From Clostridia bacterium (lineage in GTDB: Bacteria > Bacillota > Clostridia > Oscillospirales > Acutalibacteraceae): 5,780 nucleotides of DNA. The position numbers and the translations under genes are program-made. Location of the stretch: the NCBI GenBank assembly GCA_017614275.1, contig JAGACE010000039.1:1-5780 (forward strand). The letters are read 5' to 3'. Every line of letters starts with the position of its first letter. Position 1 is the stretch's first letter. Below, piece by piece: positions 1-5,130 of the stretch. The notes under the pieces were generated by a model that saw nothing but the letters and a program-made list of their open reading frames with translations, was not told where the DNA came from and ran no database searches.

Positions 1-437
1 ACCTCCGGCCGGGCCGAGGGCAGGTCGATCTTGTTGATCACCGGGCGGATCTCCAGGGCGTGGTCCAGCGCCATGTATACGTTCGCCAGCGTCTGGGCCT
101 CGATACCCTGGCTGGCATCCACCACCAGCACCGCGCCGTCACAGGCCGCCAGAGACCGCGATACCTCATAGTTAAAGTCCACGTGGCCGGGGGTGTCGAT
201 GAGGTTGAGGTCGTAGACCTCTCCGTCCTGCGCCTTGTATTCCAGTTTGACCGCGCGGGCCTTGATGGTGATGCCGCGTTCCCGCTCGATGTCCATGTTG
301 TCCAGGAGCTGCTCCTCCATCTCCCGCTTGGAGACGGACTCGGTCAGCTCCAGCATGCGGTCGGCCAGGGTGGATTTCCCGTGGTCGATGTGGGCGATGA
401 TCGAGAAGTTGCGGATCCTGTTTCTGTAATCTGACAT
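1..437 (-). CDS. lepA: Elongation factor 4 (LepA) GTPase, N-terminal part, cut by window edge
   Basis: The first 145 codons of the ribosome-associated translational GTPase LepA/EF4, which binds stalled or pre-translocation ribosomes and influences translation and ribosome assembly. Translating from the ATG at 437 gives all the G-domain motifs: G1 AHIDHGKST at residues 15-23, G2 RGITI at 54-58, G3 DTPGH at 81-85 and G4 NKID at 135-138. The stretch [19 protein letters not shown] and the segment [17 protein letters not shown] followed by EAQTLANVY separate LepA from EF-G, TypA and other translational GTPases. The beta-barrel, EF-G-like and LepA-specific C-terminal domains lie beyond position 1. 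The frame is open through the edge with no stop. It starts 25 bp after the stop of the small upstream gene and is probably its last-in-window operon partner. A GGAAGG at 450-455 is a weak ribosome binding site with a long 12-nt spacing. The start is supported by the usual LepA N-terminus (about ten residues before the [15 protein letters not shown] stretch). Confidence 0.96.
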   Translation of the reverse strand, partial: MSDYRNRIRNFSIIAHIDHGKSTLADRMLELTESVSKREMEEQLLDNMDIERERGITIKARAVKLEYKAQDGEVYDLNLIDTPGHVDFNYEVSRSLAACDGAVLVVDASQGIEAQTLANVYMALDHALEIRPVINKIDLPSARPE

Positions 438-462
438 GCTTTCGTTCTACCTTCCGGGCGAT

Positions 463-741
463 TTATGCGTCAAACGCGGCGTACTGCTCGCGGATCCAGG
501 CCTCGGCGGCGTCGATCCCCGCGTCGGAGTACTCGAAGTCCTTCCGGGTGACCCGGTCGGCTTCCAGCTCGACCTCGTAACAGTTGTCGGAATAGACCGC
601 CGCGGCAAAGACCGGTCCGTCGTCCCGGTCCTTGTCCGGGAACACTTTGTAGCGGAACCGTCCCTGGCTGCCGGAATAGGTGTTGTTCTGCGACATATAG
701 TCGAAACGGGGCAAAGCGATCAGGAAGGGATTGCTGCTCAC
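463..741 (-). CDS. Small conserved-looking protein of unknown function, 92 aa, GTG start
   Basis: I do not recognise this family. The product is a 92-residue, acidic, probably soluble cytoplasmic protein without a signal peptide, membrane segment or obvious catalytic motif. It is rich in aromatics (about ten Tyr/Phe) and in Asp/Glu, with one Cys at residue 54. The middle, GRFRYKVFPDKDRDDGPVFA followed by AVYSDNCYEVE, looks like alternating beta strands; the end (DAGIDAAEAWIREQYAAF, about residues 73-90) looks like a helix. This suggests a compact alpha/beta fold, but that is inference from the sequence pattern. The GTG at 741 overlaps the stop of the acyl-CoA ligase by four bases (GTGA) and sits 7 nt behind a perfect AGGAGG, so I prefer it. 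An internal ATG at 696 (residue 16) lacks a clear ribosome binding site, although the family-like sequence seems to begin near there. Translational coupling to the ligase and the 25-bp gap to lepA support a real, co-transcribed gene. Confidence 0.8.
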   Translation of the reverse strand: MSSNPFLIALPRFDYMSQNNTYSGSQGRFRYKVFPDKDRDDGPVFAAAVYSDNCYEVELEADRVTRKDFEYSDAGIDAAEAWIREQYAAFDA

Positions 742-2699
742 TCCTGCTCCTCCTTCTTTTCTTCTTTGGGTTCTTCTTCTTCTTCTGCTTCGGCGACCGG
801 CGTCTCTTCGTCGGACGCGGGCTCCTCCGGAGCCTCTTCCTCCTTGGCGGGCGTCAGGTTCTCGATCACGGCTTCCACGGCTCCCACCGCGCTCTCCACG
901 GTCTCCTTCACGACCTCCACGGTCTTTTCGATCGCCTTTTCCGCCTGCTTGGTCAGACTTTCCTTCTCGTCGTCCATGTTGGCGTAGCGCTTGACCTTCT
1001 GCGTGGTGGTCTTGATGAACTCCTTCTCGCGGATGGTGACCTCGCGGATCCTCTTGTAGCTCGGGAACTGCGCGTTCACTTTCTTCACGATGTCGGAGAT
1101 GTAGTCGTGTACTTCTTCCGGAGTGACCTCGTCCTTGCCGAGGGCCTCTTTGATGGCGTTGAGGTCGGGATAGATGCGGGCGTCGACGATGGTCTCGCCG
1201 TCCTCTTCCCGCTCGGTGCCGACGACCATGGACTCGAGGATGTATGGGCTGCTGTTGAGCGCGTCTTCGAGTTCTTCCGGATAGATGTTCTTGCCGTTTT
1301 TCGTGACGATGACGTTCTTCTTCCGTCCGGTCAGACGGATGTTGCCGTTCCCGTCGACGGTCCCCAGGTCTCCGGTGTGGAGCCAGCCGTCCTCGTCGAG
1401 GACTTCCCGGGTGGCCTCTTCGTTCTTGTAGTAACCCATCATGACGTTGGGGCCTTTGACCCAGAGTTCGCCGACGCCCTCGTCGTTGATGTTGGCCAGT
1501 TTCACCTCGACGCCGGGGATCGGCATGCCGACGGTGTCGAGGGTGGTGTGTCCGTCATAGTTGCAGGAGACCAGAGGCGCGCACTCTGTCAGGCCGTAGC
1601 CCAGATAGGACTTGACGCCGAAGGTCTCGAAGTTTTTGACGACGTCGGGGTTGATGGCGGCCGCGCCGATGATGAACAGGCGCAGCCGGCCGCCCAGGTT
1701 CTTCAGGACCAGGCTGAAGACCTTGCGGGACAGGTCGATCCCCAGTTTATCGCCGGTGAAGTTGACCAGCTTCCCGCCGTATTTGAACAGGATCTGGCCG
1801 GGCTTCGACTCGTCGAGGGTCTCGACGATCTTGTCGTGCATCTTCTCGACCAGCAGCGGGACCGTGAAGATGACCGTGGGTTTGACTTCCTGCATATCGC
1901 GCGTCAGGCGCAGAAGGCTCGTCGGGAACGCGTTGCAGCAGCCGTTGTAGATCGGCGCGAGGAACCCGAGGGAGCACTCGAAGGTGTGGTGCAGCGGCAG
2001 GACGGCGAACATCTGGTCGCCGGGGCCGATGTCCGCGATACTGCTGTTCGACATGACGACGAAGCAGATGTTCCGCTGGGACAGCATGACGCCCTTGGCC
2101 CGTCCGGAGGTGCCGGACGTGTAGATGAGAACGCCGAGCGCCTCGGGGTCGATCGGAGCCACCAGATAGTCCAGATAGGCCTGGTCCCGGGACTCTTTCA
2201 GGACGCGGCCCTCTTCGAAGACCGCCTCATAGGAGAGCATGTCCCCTTTCGGCGCCGGGTCGTCCATCACGATGATCTCGAGGTCCTCCGGCAGCTCGTC
2301 GAAATGGGCGCCGAGTTTCTTCACGATCTTTTTGTCGACGATGAACAGGCTGGACTCGGACTCCTCCAGGATGGTCTTCACGTCGTCGAACGGCAGTTCC
2401 TTGTCGACGGGGACGATGACGCCCAGGCCGCAGGTGACCGCGAAATAGGTGACGCACCACTTATAGGAGTTCGGGCCCATGAGGGCGATGTGCTTGCCGT
2501 GATATCCCTTCGCCCACAGAGCGGTGCCCAGCGAGCGGACGTCCTCCCGGAACTTCGTGTAGTTGACAGTCGTGTAGGAACCGTCTTTGTTCCTCAGCTT
2601 GAACGCGGGCTCGTTCGCATAGAGCGTGGCGCTCTGATCGAGCATATCGCGAAAATCGGAAATGTGGCGGACGCGGTAGAGACTGGATGAAGATTTCAT
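738..2699 (-). CDS. AMP-forming long-chain fatty-acid--CoA ligase with unusual Glu-rich C-terminal tail
   Basis: A 653-residue member of the ANL (acyl-CoA synthetase/AMP-binding) superfamily, predicted to activate a fatty acid with ATP to an acyl-adenylate and then transfer it to CoA. Motifs in order: the P-loop-like A3 motif YTSGTSGRAKGV at residues 193-204; PLHHTFE at 235-241; the A5 motif GYGLTE at 367-372; ELWVKGPNVMMGYY at 411-424; the A7 motif HTGDLG at 441-446; hinge region GRKKNVIVTKNGKNIYPEE at 458-476; and the C-terminal subdomain ending in FIKTTTQKVKRY (561-572), where Lys568 is the likely adenylation lysine. The catalytic part is complete by about residue 574. About 79 further residues follow: a possible amphipathic helix (about 580-615) and a disordered-looking Glu/Pro/Ala stretch (618-653). 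The ATG at 2699 has GGGAGG at 2709-2714, 9 nt upstream. It follows the L,D-transpeptidase gene closely and overlaps the next gene by four bases. Class is secure; the exact chain-length preference cannot be read from sequence. Confidence 0.93.
   Translation of the reverse strand: MKSSSSLYRVRHISDFRDMLDQSATLYANEPAFKLRNKDGSYTTVNYTKFREDVRSLGTALWAKGYHGKHIALMGPNSYKWCVTYFAVTCGLGVIVPVDKELPFDDVKTILEESESSLFIVDKKIVKKLGAHFDELPEDLEIIVMDDPAPKGDMLSYEAVFEEGRVLKESRDQAYLDYLVAPIDPEALGVLIYTSGTSGRAKGVMLSQRNICFVVMSNSSIADIGPGDQMFAVLPLHHTFECSLGFLAPIYNGCCNAFPTSLLRLTRDMQEVKPTVIFTVPLLVEKMHDKIVETLDESKPGQILFKYGGKLVNFTGDKLGIDLSRKVFSLVLKNLGGRLRLFIIGAAAINPDVVKNFETFGVKSYLGYGLTECAPLVSCNYDGHTTLDTVGMPIPGVEVKLANINDEGVGELWVKGPNVMMGYYKNEEATREVLDEDGWLHTGDLGTVDGNGNIRLTGRKKNVIVTKNGKNIYPEELEDALNSSPYILESMVVGTEREEDGETIVDARIYPDLNAIKEALGKDEVTPEEVHDYISDIVKKVNAQFPSYKRIREVTIREKEFIKTTTQKVKRYANMDDEKESLTKQAEKAIEKTVEVVKETVESAVGAVEAVIENLTPAKEEEAPEEPASDEETPVAEAEEEEEPKEEKKEEQE
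749..754 (-). promoter_or_regulatory. Ribosome binding site that fixes the GTG start of the 92-aa gene, inside the ligase 3' end
   Basis: AGGAGG on the minus strand, 7 nt before GTG at 741. It is formed by the Lys-Glu-Glu codons at the end of the Glu-rich ligase tail. It is the main reason to prefer GTG at 741 over ATG at 696. Confidence 0.8.
771..785. repeat. Five tandem TTC (GAA on the coding strand) trinucleotides in the ligase tail
   Basis: TTC is repeated five times without interruption and encodes five of the Glu residues in the acidic tail of the acyl-CoA ligase (residues 639-643). The flanks (757-770) are near-repeats of the same TTC/CTT type. Slippage here would add or remove Glu codons without shifting the frame. 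Confidence 0.75.
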
Positions 2700-2708
2700 G
2701 CACTTCGA

Positions 2709-2714
2709 CCTCCC
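2709..2714 (-). promoter_or_regulatory. Ribosome binding site of the acyl-CoA ligase gene
   Basis: GGGAGG on the minus strand, 9 nt before ATG at 2699, within the short gap after the TAA of the L,D-transpeptidase gene. It supports the chosen start over later in-frame Met codons. Confidence 0.8.
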
Positions 2715-2718
2715 TTAT

Positions 2719-3573
2719 TTAAGAATTATATGGATTCGCGGGGTCGGGATCGGTGGGATCCCAGCCGCGGTTCGCATTGCTGTCGCTCGTGTCGATCCGG
2801 ACGGACGCCGGTTTGGCCAGCGGCTCTGCCTGTGTGGAACGGTAGACCCGGACCACGGTGCCGGCGGACAGGTTGTCATAGACCCACTTGACGTCCCGGA
2901 CGCACATCCGGACACAGCCGGCAGAGGCGTTGTTCCCGAGCTTGTTGTACTCGTCATATTCCAGGTTCGACGGGTCCTGGGAATAATACGGGACCGAGTG
3001 GAACCAGTAATGTTCTTTGAACTTGCTGCAGTACTGTCCGTAGCTGCCGTCGATGAGGTACAGCCAGCGCTGTTTGGCCAGGATACTGTACTGGCCGGAG
3101 GGGGTCTCGTGCCCCGCTCTGCCGCAGGAGCAGGCCATCGCTTTGACGGGGACGTTGTAGTTGCCGTCCGCGCCCTTCTGATAGACGATGACCACGTTCT
3201 GCGCGGTGTTGACCGCCACACAGTAGCTGTGGCTCTTTTTATAGTCTTCCGAGACCTGGAACAGGCCTCCGCTGACGGTCGTGGCCTCCTGCGTGGTGCT
3301 CTGCACGTTCGAGGCGCCGACCGTGGTGATCTTCTCTTTCTCTGATGTCTTCTGCGCTTCCGTGGTCTTTTCGTTCGGAGACGTGGTGTTCTCCTTCTTG
3401 TCGTCCCGGTCGAGCAGGCTCTCCAGGAGGCCCTTCTTCTCTTCCGCGGCCGTGACAGACACGGTGTCAGCAGCCTTGTCCTTTTTGTGGCAGGCGCCGG
3501 CGGACAGGCCGATGGCCAGCAGAAGGACCAGGGCCGTGAGGACAGTCAGGAACCGTCGGGTCCGATTGCTCAT
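2719..3573 (-). CDS. Exported L,D-transpeptidase (YkuD domain), probable lipoprotein
   Basis: A 284-residue cell-wall enzyme predicted to form 3-3 peptidoglycan cross-links or attach groups to the wall through a Cys nucleophile, outside the membrane. Residues 1-28 are a signal peptide: basic NRTRR, a hydrophobic core at 8-23, then SAGAC, a permissive lipobox with Cys28 as candidate lipidation site; with Ala at -3, ordinary signal peptidase cleavage remains possible. Residues 29-103 form a Lys/Glu/Thr-rich low-complexity linker, a likely spacer through the wall. The YkuD domain spans about 115-245, with the substrate-side segment HETPSGQYSI (155-164), the catalytic His in YWFHSV (His192) and the nucleophile in NNASAGCVRM (Cys220). 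The usual SHGC is SAGC here, as in some clostridial relatives by my recollection. The Asp/Pro-rich end WDPTDPDPANPY is outside the domain. The ATG overlaps the murC stop by four bases (ATGA), with AGGAGG 10 nt upstream, so it is coupled to precursor synthesis. Lipid anchoring is inferred. Confidence 0.92.
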   Translation of the reverse strand: MSNRTRRFLTVLTALVLLLAIGLSAGACHKKDKAADTVSVTAAEEKKGLLESLLDRDDKKENTTSPNEKTTEAQKTSEKEKITTVGASNVQSTTQEATTVSGGLFQVSEDYKKSHSYCVAVNTAQNVVIVYQKGADGNYNVPVKAMACSCGRAGHETPSGQYSILAKQRWLYLIDGSYGQYCSKFKEHYWFHSVPYYSQDPSNLEYDEYNKLGNNASAGCVRMCVRDVKWVYDNLSAGTVVRVYRSTQAEPLAKPASVRIDTSDSNANRGWDPTDPDPANPYNS

Positions 3574-4979
3574 GACGCATCGCCCTCCTTCTTTTCACGG
3601 TAACGCTCGCACATCAGCTTGGCTTCCTTGTAAATGTCGCCGCAGCCGAGCGTGAGGATGAGGTCGCCGGACACCGCGTGGTCCATGACATAGTCCACCA
3701 CGTCGTTCCGGTCGGCGAACCAGACGCTGCCGGGGATCTTCTCCGCCAGCTGGGAGGTGTAGACGCCGAAGGTGTTCCGCTCCCGGGAGCCCATGATCTC
3801 TGTCATGACCGCGTGGTCCGGGATCTTCAGGGCCTCCGCGAACTCGTCCATCAGCATGGCCGTCCGAGAGTAGGTGAAGGGCTGGAACACGGCCCAGACC
3901 TCATGATAGCCCATGGCCATGACCGCTTCGAGGGTCACCCGCAGTTCGGTCGGATGGTGGGCGTAGTCGTCGGCCACGGTGATGCCGTCGAACTCGCCGA
4001 GCACCTCGAACCGCCGGCCCGCTCCCTTGAAGTGGGCGATGGTCTCCTCGATGTCCGCGGGCGCCACTCCGTTCCAGAGAGCCGCCGCGATGACGCCGAG
4101 GGCGTTGAGGACGTTGTGCTTCCCGGGGACGCCCAGGGCCACATGGCACAGACATTTTCCGGCGTGCATGACGTCGAATTCCGGGAACGCGCCCCGGTTA
4201 TAGGTGATGTTTTCCGCATAATAGTCCCGCTCCGGAGAGAGGCCGAAGGTCAGGAACGTCTGATCGTCCCGGCGCTCCGCCCGCTCCACGGCTTTGCAGG
4301 TGTTCTCATCGTCCCCGTTGTAGATGACGAGGCTCGTGGTCATATCGAGGAAGGTCGTGTAGGACTGGATCATGTTGTCCATGGTCTTGAAGTATTCCAT
4401 GTGATCGTCGTCCACGTTGAGCAGGATGGTGGTGTCCGGGGACAACGTGAGGAAATGGTCCTTGAACTCGCAGGCCTCCGCCACCATATAGGGCGATGAA
4501 CCGGCGCGGCCGTGGCTGTCGATGAGGGGCAGCCGTCCGCCGACGACCAGCGTGGGATCCTTCCCCGCCTCCACCATGATCTGGGAGAGCATGGCGGTGG
4601 TGGTGGTCTTCCCGTGGGTGCCGCAGACGCAGATGCAGTCGTCGTACATCCGGGAGATGGCGCCGAAGAGGTCCGCCCGCTCATAGCACGGGATGCCGGA
4701 GGCCTTCGCGGCCACCAGTTCGGGGTTGTCGGGCAGGATCGCCACGGTATAGACGATGATATCCGGATCGCAGAGGGCGATGTTCTCCGCCTTCTGTCCG
4801 AGGATGATCTCCGCGCCGAGGCCGCGGAGTTTGTCGATGTTGTCTCCCGGGTTATTGTCCGACCCGGTCATATGATAGCCGTTCGCGAGCAGGATCTCGG
4901 CCAGCGGGGTCATGCCCGAGCCGCCGATCCCGATGAAGTGGACCCGCCTGGCAGTTTTCAAAACGTCGTCGATGGTCAA
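3570..4979 (-). CDS. murC: UDP-N-acetylmuramate--L-alanine ligase (MurC), TTG start
   Basis: A complete 469-residue MurC, the cytoplasmic ATP-dependent ligase that adds L-Ala to UDP-MurNAc, the first amino acid of the peptidoglycan stem peptide. The three-domain Mur ligase plan is visible: an N-terminal UDP-binding Rossmann-type domain with HFIGIGGSGM (14-23) and TGSD (38-41); the ATPase domain with P-loop GTHGKTTTT (120-128), EACEFKDHFL (168-177), NVDDDHMEYF (188-197) and GKHNVLNALG (286-295); and the C-terminal domain with DDYAHHPTEL (337-346), FQPFTYSRT (365-373) and ILTLGCGDIYK (441-451). Length fits the family. The start is TTG at 4979: GGAGG at 4988-4992 is 8 nt upstream, the N-terminus aligns with other MurC proteins, and no ATG precedes the VHFIGIGG strand. 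The last codons (EKKEGDAS) encode the ribosome binding site of the next gene, which overlaps by four bases. It is first in the minus-strand operon, behind a strong-looking extended -10 promoter. It is apart from the usual mur/fts cluster, at least within this window. Confidence 0.97.
   Translation of the reverse strand: MTIDDVLKTARRVHFIGIGGSGMTPLAEILLANGYHMTGSDNNPGDNIDKLRGLGAEIILGQKAENIALCDPDIIVYTVAILPDNPELVAAKASGIPCYERADLFGAISRMYDDCICVCGTHGKTTTTAMLSQIMVEAGKDPTLVVGGRLPLIDSHGRAGSSPYMVAEACEFKDHFLTLSPDTTILLNVDDDHMEYFKTMDNMIQSYTTFLDMTTSLVIYNGDDENTCKAVERAERRDDQTFLTFGLSPERDYYAENITYNRGAFPEFDVMHAGKCLCHVALGVPGKHNVLNALGVIAAALWNGVAPADIEETIAHFKGAGRRFEVLGEFDGITVADDYAHHPTELRVTLEAVMAMGYHEVWAVFQPFTYSRTAMLMDEFAEALKIPDHAVMTEIMGSRERNTFGVYTSQLAEKIPGSVWFADRNDVVDYVMDHAVSGDLILTLGCGDIYKEAKLMCERYREKKEGDAS
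3584..3589 (-). promoter_or_regulatory. Ribosome binding site of the L,D-transpeptidase gene, inside the murC 3' end
   Basis: AGGAGG on the minus strand, 10 nt before ATG at 3573. It lies inside the murC codons for Lys-Glu-Gly near its C-terminus. Together with the ATGA overlap this indicates translational coupling of the two cell-wall genes. Confidence 0.8.
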
Positions 4980-4987
4980 GGTGATTT

Positions 4988-4992
4988 CCTCC
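4988..4992 (-). promoter_or_regulatory. Ribosome binding site that fixes the TTG start of murC
   Basis: GGAGG on the minus strand, 8 nt before TTG at 4979. It is the only Shine-Dalgarno-like sequence in the murC leader and the frame has no usable ATG nearby, so it decides the non-ATG start. Confidence 0.85.
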
Positions 4993-5018
4993 GTTAATTG
5001 CTAAAACTCCAGTTTTTA

Positions 5019-5047
5019 ATTATACCAAACTTCTTTTTATAATAAAA
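5019..5047 (-). promoter_or_regulatory. Predicted sigma-A promoter of the murC operon
   Basis: On the minus strand a perfect TATAAT (5019-5024) is preceded by TGG, giving the extended -10 TGnTATAAT. The hexamer at 17-bp spacing (5042-5047) reads TTTTAT, a poor -35 box, so the extended -10 probably carries the promoter. Transcription would begin near 5012, giving a leader of about 32 nt with the GGAGG at 4988-4992. The leader is too short to hold a riboswitch or T-box. Nothing experimental supports the start site. Confidence 0.7.
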
Positions 5048-5051
5048 GGGT

Positions 5052-5080
5052 GCATGTCCCATAAATGGAATAGGACTTGC
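5052..5080. promoter_or_regulatory. 29-bp imperfect palindrome between divergent promoters, candidate operator
   Basis: The left arm GCATGTCCCAT (5052-5062) and the right arm ATAGGACTTGC (5070-5080) pair at 9 of 11 positions around a 7-bp AT-rich centre (5063-5069). The core half-site is GTCCYAT / ATRGGAC. It overlaps the -35 position of the addB promoter and lies just upstream of the murC -35. The arm length and the roughly two-turn extent fit a dimeric regulator site. It is not a terminator: there is no T-tract directly after either arm and no gene ends there. I do not recognise the motif, and the regulator is unknown. Confidence 0.5.
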
Positions 5081-5099
5081 CTTACAATTATGTTAAAAT
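5071..5099 (+). promoter_or_regulatory. Predicted sigma-A promoter of addB
   Basis: TAAAAT at 5094-5099 is preceded by TGT, an extended -10 (TGnTAAAAT). At 17-bp spacing the -35 position reads TAGGAC (5071-5076), a weak match to TTGACA that coincides with the right arm of the palindrome at 5052-5080. A start near 5106 leaves a leader of about 25 nt containing AGGGAGG at 5118-5124. TTGCCT at 5078-5083 is a better hexamer but only 10 bp from the -10, so it cannot serve as its -35. Confidence 0.6.
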
Positions 5100-5117
5100 A
5101 CACCTAGTGATTCGAAC

Positions 5118-5124
5118 AGGGAGG
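5118..5124 (+). promoter_or_regulatory. Ribosome binding site of addB
   Basis: AGGGAGG, 6 nt before the ATG at 5131, the only ribosome binding site in the short leader. Confidence 0.8.
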
Positions 5125-5130
5125 CCGCTT

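Noticed and set aside
463..696. Shorter version of the 92-aa protein from the ATG at 696.
   Set aside because: No Shine-Dalgarno sequence lies 5-12 nt upstream, whereas GTG at 741 has AGGAGG at ideal spacing and a coupled overlap. The short form is still possible if the first 15 residues prove unconserved.
1107..2690. A 527-codon open frame on the plus strand, antisense to the acyl-CoA ligase, plus similar antisense frames opposite murC (3678-4499, 4512-4997), the L,D-transpeptidase (2698-3345) and lepA (60-434).
   Set aside because: The minus-strand frames have full sets of family motifs. The antisense frames are Val/Asp/Gly/Arg-rich, have no recognisable domain and arise because GC-rich codon bias of the real gene removes stops on the opposite strand.
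2719..2735. TATAAT on the minus strand (2725-2730) at the end of the L,D-transpeptidase gene as an internal promoter for the ligase.
   Set aside because: It is formed by the Tyr-Asn codons of the C-terminus, has no TG extension and the sequence 17 bp upstream is GC-rich with no -35 resemblance. Only transcript mapping could revive it.
5052..5080. The intergenic palindrome as a bidirectional terminator.
   Set aside because: Genes diverge from this region, so nothing ends here; the arms are mismatched, only moderately GC-rich and not followed by a T-run on either strand.
5111..5130. CGAAC near the addB start as a possible Gram-positive LexA (SOS) box, since addB is a repair gene.
   Set aside because: Only one half-site is present; the required GTTCG at 4-bp spacing is absent and the position merges with the ribosome binding site.
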